A stretch of DNA of 38,018 nucleotides from Pseudobutyrivibrio sp. (GTDB lineage: Bacteria; Bacillota; Clostridia; Lachnospirales; Lachnospiraceae). Below, in pieces: positions 34,414 through 38,018 of this stretch. Position numbers and translations under genes: made by a program. The stretch is taken from the NCBI GenBank assembly GCA_024681435.1, contig JAILAV010000111.1, positions 1-38,018 on the forward strand, written 5' to 3'. Within the stretch, counting starts at the first letter, position 1. Each line of letters begins with the position of its first letter. The notes beneath the pieces are model-generated. The model saw only the letters and a list, made by a program, of their open reading frames with translations. It ran no database searches and was not told where the DNA came from.

Positions 34414-35793
34414 ATGAAGAACATGACATTGGCAAATATTGCCAAGGTAACTTCAGGCAAGCTGTTTTTGCCAGCGGGATTTGAAGGATTTGAGAATAAA
34501 ATAATTGCAGGAGCCGTTAACGACAATCGTAAGATTGAAAAGGATTTCTTGTTCATTCCTATGGTAGGTGCCAGAGTTGACGGACATGATTTTATACAAG
34601 ATATATTTGCTAAAGGTGCATTGGCAAGTCTTTCAGAAAGAGAGCTTGATGACCCGAAGGGACCATATATTTTGGTTAAAGATACTAAGCTTGCATTAAA
34701 ACAGATTGCCACAGAGTATAGACAGCAGTTGAACATTCCGGTAGTTGGTGTTATCGGTAGTGTTGGTAAGACAAGTACAAAAGAAATGATTGCTTCTGTA
34801 TTACAGACAAAATTCAATGTTCTTAAAACAGAAGGTAATTTCAATAACGAGATTGGTTTACCACTTACCATTTGCCGTATTAAAGATGAGCATCAGGTAG
34901 CTATTGTAGAGATGGGTATTTCTGATTTTGGTGAGATGCATCGTCTAGGTGATATTGCAAAGCCTGATATTGTTGTAATGACTAATATCGGACAGTGCCA
35001 TTTGGAATTTCTAAAGAATCGTGATGGTATTCTCAAGGCTAAAACAGAGGTCTTTGAGCATATGCCATCAAATGGATTAGTTATTCTTAATGGAGATGAT
35101 GATAAATTAGTAAACGCTGATACATTAGGAAGACGCAAGATTTTCTACGGACTAAACAATCAACAGATTAGCGCAACAGATGTTATGCCAAAGGGCTTAT
35201 CTGAGACATCTGCAACAATCCATATTGCTGGAGAGGCTATTGATGTTACCATTCCTCTCCCAGGAACACATAATGTGATGAATGCCCTGGCAGCTACTGC
35301 CGTAGGTGTTGAGCTTGGCCTTACAAATGAGGAAATCGCAAAGGGACTTGGCAAAGCAGAGACCATCTCAGGAAGAAATAATCTTATTGTTATCAGAGAT
35401 GTTACTATAATCGATGATTGCTACAATGCTAACCCGGTTTCAATGAAGGCTTCTATCGAAGTTTTAGGAAAAGCAACAGGCCGTACAATTGCTGTACTAG
35501 GAGATATGGGCGAATTAGGTGCTGATGAAAGAGAACTTCACTATGAAATTGGAGAAGCCCTTGAGACAAATCATATTGGATATGTCTTTACTGTGGGAGA
35601 GCTTTCAGAGGAAATAAACAAATCATTATCTCAGAAGAATAGCTCTTGCATGGCCCACCACTATTCAACAGTGGATGAAATGTTGGAGGATTTGCTTCCA
35701 ATTGTTCGCGGAGGCGACACAATTTTGGTTAAGGCATCACACTTTATGAATTTCACAAAGGTTGTGGAGACATTAAAAACTAGATTAGGATAA
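34414..35793 (+). CDS. murF: UDP-N-acetylmuramoyl-tripeptide--D-alanyl-D-alanine ligase
   Basis: 459 residues. MurF joins D-Ala-D-Ala to the UDP-MurNAc tripeptide, completing the cytoplasmic precursor. The P-loop G-S-V-G-K-T-S is at 115-121, with TEGNFNNEIGLPLT, EMGISDFGEMHRLGDIAKPDI, the DDCYNANPVSMKASIEVL motif typical of MurF, and AVLGDMGELG in the C-terminal domain. Start ATG 34414 has only a weak AGAGAG ribosome site, so translation may depend on ddl. The operon ends at a strong terminator shared with plsC. Confidence 0.96.
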   Translation: MKNMTLANIAKVTSGKLFLPAGFEGFENKIIAGAVNDNRKIEKDFLFIPMVGARVDGHDFIQDIFAKGALASLSERELDDPKGPYILVKDTKLALKQIATEYRQQLNIPVVGVIGSVGKTSTKEMIASVLQTKFNVLKTEGNFNNEIGLPLTICRIKDEHQVAIVEMGISDFGEMHRLGDIAKPDIVVMTNIGQCHLEFLKNRDGILKAKTEVFEHMPSNGLVILNGDDDKLVNADTLGRRKIFYGLNNQQISATDVMPKGLSETSATIHIAGEAIDVTIPLPGTHNVMNALAATAVGVELGLTNEEIAKGLGKAETISGRNNLIVIRDVTIIDDCYNANPVSMKASIEVLGKATGRTIAVLGDMGELGADERELHYEIGEALETNHIGYVFTVGELSEEINKSLSQKNSSCMAHHYSTVDEMLEDLLPIVRGGDTILVKASHFMNFTKVVETLKTRLG

Positions 35794-35799
35794 AAGAAG

Positions 35800-35834
35800 A
35801 GCCAGTGTGTAACTAAGTTACATACTGGCTTTTG
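35800..35834. terminator. Terminator between murF and plsC
   Basis: AGCCAGTGTGTAACT pairs with AGTTACATACTGGCT (35800-35814 and 35816-35830) with one G-U/mismatch position and a tight loop. An A-rich left flank and TTTT right flank suit both directions. Confidence 0.9.
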
Positions 35835-35837
35835 TAA

Positions 35838-36569
35838 TTAGATTAATTTTGCATCATCTTCAAGCTGCGTTGTAATAATTGATCTTACATAAGCTCCGAT
35901 GCGTTTTTTGTTTTCGCCCTCTAATTCTGTAGGATTAACAGGAGGACAGAAGGTAACGACTACTTTTGTCTTTTTCAAGAAAGGTAGATGTGTCTCAAAA
36001 ACCTCTCTTGTATTTGTGAAGCAAACTGGAATAATAGGACAACCTGTTTTTGTGGCAATTTTAAATGAAGCCTCGTGAAATTCAGCAACCTCACCTGTTT
36101 TTGAACGAGTACCTTCAGGAAAGATAAACATTGAAATACCTGATTTAATAAATTCCTGAGCTTTGATAATAAGTTTTAAATCCTTTCTGGGATCAGTTCT
36201 TGTAAGGAATAAACAGTAATTCATGTACATCCAAACATTAAGAAGAGGTACTTTTGCAAATGTCTGCTTTGACATAAAACCTGTAACGGCTGGGCAAAGA
36301 TGATAAGCAAGAACAACATCGAAAAAGCTTTGATGATTTCCAATAAAGAGAACTGCTTTATCCTTAGGGATGTTTTCATATCCCTGGACTTCGTATTTTG
36401 CACCTGCAATAAAAGCAACAACACCAAGTGCCCAAGCTACGATATTATAAGCAAGTTTATCCCTTAGATTCTTGTTTAATAAACCTATTAAAAGAAGAAT
36501 TAGCCAAATAGGGATACTTACAATTAAAAATACAAATACAAAAGTGAAAGCTAATATGGATCTAATCAT
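35838..36569 (-). CDS. plsC: 1-acyl-sn-glycerol-3-phosphate acyltransferase
   Basis: 243 residues. Membrane enzyme that acylates lysophosphatidic acid to phosphatidic acid. Two hydrophobic N-terminal segments (about 5-30 and 42-56) anchor it. The catalytic H79-x4-D84 lies in GNHQSFFD, and the glycerophosphate-binding EGTRS is at 152-156; a third block PVCFTNT follows. All motifs are intact. Start ATG 36569 follows GGAGG. It is a single gene, with a palindrome in its promoter region and murF facing it across a terminator. Confidence 0.94.
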   Translation of the reverse strand: MIRSILAFTFVFVFLIVSIPIWLILLLIGLLNKNLRDKLAYNIVAWALGVVAFIAGAKYEVQGYENIPKDKAVLFIGNHQSFFDVVLAYHLCPAVTGFMSKQTFAKVPLLNVWMYMNYCLFLTRTDPRKDLKLIIKAQEFIKSGISMFIFPEGTRSKTGEVAEFHEASFKIATKTGCPIIPVCFTNTREVFETHLPFLKKTKVVVTFCPPVNPTELEGENKKRIGAYVRSIITTQLEDDAKLI

Positions 36570-36588
36570 ATGTTCCTCCGAATGAATT

Positions 36589-36615
36589 ATTATAACTATT
36601 CAGAATATTTCTGAA
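36589..36615 (-). promoter_or_regulatory. plsC promoter region with 17-bp palindrome
   Basis: Minus-strand TATAAT (36594-36589) lies directly beside TTCAGAA-TAT-TTCTGAA (36599-36615), a perfect 7-bp inverted repeat in the place of the -10/-35 spacer. This suggests repression by a dimeric regulator. The -35 is weak. The sequence does not resemble the FapR site known from Bacillus. Bases 36616-36801 hold only a 10-bp palindrome CGCAATTGCG (36647-36656) and AT-rich DNA. Confidence 0.5.
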
Positions 36616-36801
36616 CACAACCATTATAAATTAGCAGGATATATTTCGCAATTGCGCCAGAGCTGAATAAATAATCATAGAAATTGAATGTTCTTAATAA
36701 TGATACAGTTATATTTAAATTTAACTTAAGTAATAAAGGCTGATATAGTAACAACTATGGTGAGTTATTATTATAAATATTCAAAAATTGGAAGTTAAAT
36801 T

Positions 36802-36830
36802 TTGACAAAATACACAAAAAGTGATAAAAT
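36802..36830 (+). promoter_or_regulatory. Strong promoter of veg
   Basis: TTGACA (36802-36807), 17-bp spacer, TAAAAT (36825-36830) with an upstream TG. This is the best sigma-A match in the window, as expected for veg, which is strongly transcribed in Bacillus. Just after the start site, GAATACT-cata-AGTATTC (36847-36864) forms a small hairpin in the leader. Confidence 0.88.
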
Positions 36831-36889
36831 GCCTGCAACGACATAAGAATACTCATAAGTATTCAAATGCTAGAAAAGGGGGAGACATC

Positions 36890-37129
36890 ATGGAGCGCGA
36901 AGATTTTGACAAAGTACGTGAATCAGTTAGATCACAGTGCGGTAGTAGAGTTGTTATTCAGTTAGACAGAGGCCGTAACAAGGTTGACATCCAACAAGGT
37001 GTTATCCAGGAGGCTTACCCTAGTGTCTTCACTATCTTAGTTGACGACACAGAGACTAGCCCTTCACAGTTACTTTCTTTTAGCTATACAGACATCATTA
37101 CAAAAGAAATACGCATGAAACTTTGCTAA
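36890..37129 (+). CDS. veg: Veg family protein
   Basis: 79 residues from ATG 36890, chosen for the AAGGGGGAG ribosome site; a reading frame extending upstream would run through the promoter. The Veg family is recognisable by VRSQCGSRVVIQLDRGRNK near the N-terminus and VFTILVDD and SFSYTDIIT later. Veg is a small Firmicutes protein that promotes biofilm matrix expression in Bacillus subtilis; the mechanism is poorly known. It has its own strong promoter and terminator and so is transcribed alone. Confidence 0.94.
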   Translation: MEREDFDKVRESVRSQCGSRVVIQLDRGRNKVDIQQGVIQEAYPSVFTILVDDTETSPSQLLSFSYTDIITKEIRMKLC

Positions 37130-37178
37130 TCAAGCAGACTAGTTATGACAAATAAAATTGAATATTGAGAATTTAGAG

Positions 37179-37207
37179 CCATCGGATATCCCGATGGTTT
37201 CTTTATT
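37179..37207 (+). terminator. Terminator of veg
   Basis: CCATCGG-ATATC-CCGATGG (37179-37197) is a perfect 7-bp GC-rich stem followed by TTTCTTTATT. The T-tract includes the left copy of a 9-bp direct repeat that flanks the giant inverted repeat. Confidence 0.9.
37199..37207. repeat. Left copy of flanking 9-bp direct repeat TTCTTTATT
   Basis: TTCTTTATT occurs at 37199-37207 and again at 37839-37847, 4 and 6 bases outside the two ends of the giant inverted repeat. It could be a target-site duplication made on insertion into the T-tract of the veg terminator; chance is possible in AT-rich DNA. Confidence 0.45.
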
Positions 37208-37211
37208 TTCT

Positions 37212-37832
37212 GTTACTATTCACGGTGTCCCCTATAATACATGGCGCCCGCCCTCATGGGCCTCCCGCTGGCTGCCGGGATAACAATCTCGCGAATATTA
37301 TAGTTTTTCAATATGCAAGTAGTGAGCATCTTACAAGTGTCTTTTGTTGGATGAACCATTTTGTATGAATGTTAGTTGTCATACGGACATTTTATGGGTC
37401 CAATATTATGGATTTTCAATCTCAAGGATACTTGGTTTCATACTTCATTTGCTAAGAAAAATAAATAAAAGTAGATTTTGTATATATAAATACCGTCCTT
37501 AAACTCAGTCCGTTTCGTTGTCGGGCTCTCGGCGCCGTCCTTGGCGCCTCGTATTTATATATTTCAAAATCTACTTTTTATTTTTCTAAGCGCATTCCAA
37601 AATCAACCAAGTATTCCTTGAGTTGAAAATCCATATTAATACAAATTATGTGTGTCCGCATGACAATAACATTCAACAAAATTGTACAGACATTCAAAAG
37701 ACACTTGTTAATAAAAGATGCGCTACTTTGCATATATGAAAAACATAATATTCTTGCGAAGTTATCCCGGCAGCTAGTGGGAGGCCCATGAGGGCGGGCG
37801 CCATTTAAATTACATACACTGTGAATAGTAAC
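37212..37832. repeat. Giant imperfect inverted repeat, 621 bp, no coding capacity
   Basis: Each arm is about 280 bp (37212-37493 and 37551-37832), joined by a 57-nt loop. Perfect or near-perfect pairing blocks are: GTTACTATTCAC with GTGAATAGTAAC at the very ends; 37241-37284 with 37761-37804 (44 bp, very GC-rich, only two differences, both G-U in + strand RNA); ACAAGTGTCTTTTG (37333-37346) with 37695-37708; a TGGATTTTCAA block; and AGTAGATTTT plus ATATATAAATAC next to the loop. Differences and short insertions are scattered between blocks; pairing covers most of the length. No open frame of useful size exists. It may be a foldback/MITE-like element or the gene of a very long hairpin RNA. Confidence 0.88.
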
Positions 37833-37838
37833 TTAGTA

Positions 37839-37847
37839 TTCTTTATT
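37839..37847. repeat. Right copy of flanking 9-bp direct repeat TTCTTTATT
   Basis: Matches 37199-37207 exactly. The stretch from here to 37941 is AT-rich and shows no clear promoter or terminator. Confidence 0.45.
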
Positions 37848-37941
37848 GAAAATGGGAGCCATAACTTGTATCATAATATTGAGAGATTATGAGAATTTGC
37901 ACTAGATATTGGGTTTTACCTGAAGTTTGGAGATAGTGTTT

Positions 37942-38018
37942 ATGAAATACAAGAAATTACTTAAGCCCGTGATATGCATTGCAGTAGCATGTTGCGTTTT
38001 TGCATCAGATTCAACTGT
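37942..38018 (+). CDS. Start of a secreted or lipid-anchored protein (3' end missing)
   Basis: ATG 37942 has GGAG at 37929-37932. The first 25 residues read as a signal peptide: a basic head (MKYKKLLK), a hydrophobic core (VICIAVACCVFA) and then SDST. Two adjacent cysteines in the core could allow a lipoprotein, but no clear lipobox is seen. The gene runs out of the window, so its function cannot be judged. Confidence 0.7.
   Translation, partial: MKYKKLLKPVICIAVACCVFASDST

Noticed and set aside
36821-36889. Upstream extension of veg to 36821
   Set aside because: It would start inside the -10 region; the strong ribosome site and family length point to ATG 36890.
37212-37832. Giant repeat as a ROOL, OLE or GOLLD type large RNA
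   Set aside because: Length is similar to some of these, but they are multi-branched, whereas this is mainly one long hairpin; I see no shared sequence marks.
37212-37832. Insertion sequence with transposase
   Set aside because: No open frame of useful length exists on either strand, so at most a non-autonomous element.

Overview
The window looks like chromosomal DNA of a low-GC, motile anaerobe of the Firmicutes, most likely a Lachnospiraceae member of the Butyrivibrio/Pseudobutyrivibrio type. This rests on the gene families present (Veg, NiaR, YlmH, YhaO/YhaN-like pair, TSCPD protein, YARHG protein, long-form HPF), on strong AGGAGG ribosome sites, and on canonical TTGACA/TATAAT promoters. 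The genus is an inference. No rRNA, tRNA, CRISPR array, prophage or transposase gene was seen.

Layout. 1-3220: the end of a cell-surface polysaccharide O-acetylation cluster (AlgI-like MBOAT protein cut by the window edge, DHHW/AlgX-like protein, SH3-SGNH hydrolase). 3230-4856: a Nudix/NrtR-like regulator with nadE. 4951-5718 (-): ylmH. 5807-8038: HAD phosphatase, an unknown protein, and an AlaX-type Ala-tRNA editing protein. 8122-9557: YARHG membrane protein, TSCPD protein, low-molecular-weight tyrosine phosphatase. 9599-11194 (-): GH25 lysozyme with SH3 domains. 11376-13148: chemoreceptor. 13198-14958 (-): FIST-GGDEF diguanylate cyclase. 15061-18777: nadA-nadB-nadC-niaR behind a 20-bp palindromic operator. 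18796-19470: ung. 19614-22836: hybrid histidine kinase (HK-REC-HPt) and a two-receiver regulator. 22971-26726: YhaO/YhaN-like nuclease and ATPase pair. 26723-29679 (-): murL-like, murD-like and a small zinc-ribbon gene. 29786-30745: WYL regulator. 30742-31473 (-): SDR reductase. 31709-32242: hpf. 32336-33262: XRE regulator with a remarkable leader hairpin. 33335-35793: ddl and murF. 35838-36569 (-): plsC. 36890-37129: veg. 37212-37832: a gene-free giant inverted repeat. 37942 to the edge: the start of a secreted protein.

Themes. NAD synthesis appears twice under two unrelated regulator families (NrtR-like and NiaR). Peptidoglycan precursor synthesis appears twice: murL/murD, where the motifs suggest the L-glutamate ligation plus epimerisation route, and ddl/murF. 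Signalling genes (chemoreceptor, c-di-GMP cyclase, multi-step phosphorelay) cluster in the middle.

The most unusual structure is the 621-bp imperfect palindrome after veg. Its arms are about 280 bp, its ends hold a very GC-rich 44-bp pairing block, its central loop is 57 nt, it has no coding capacity, and a 9-bp direct repeat flanks it. It could be a foldback mobile element or a large hairpin RNA. The second most unusual is the XRE leader, where a 15-bp stem appears to act as terminator, Shine-Dalgarno lock and possible operator, with an extended -10 element inside it.
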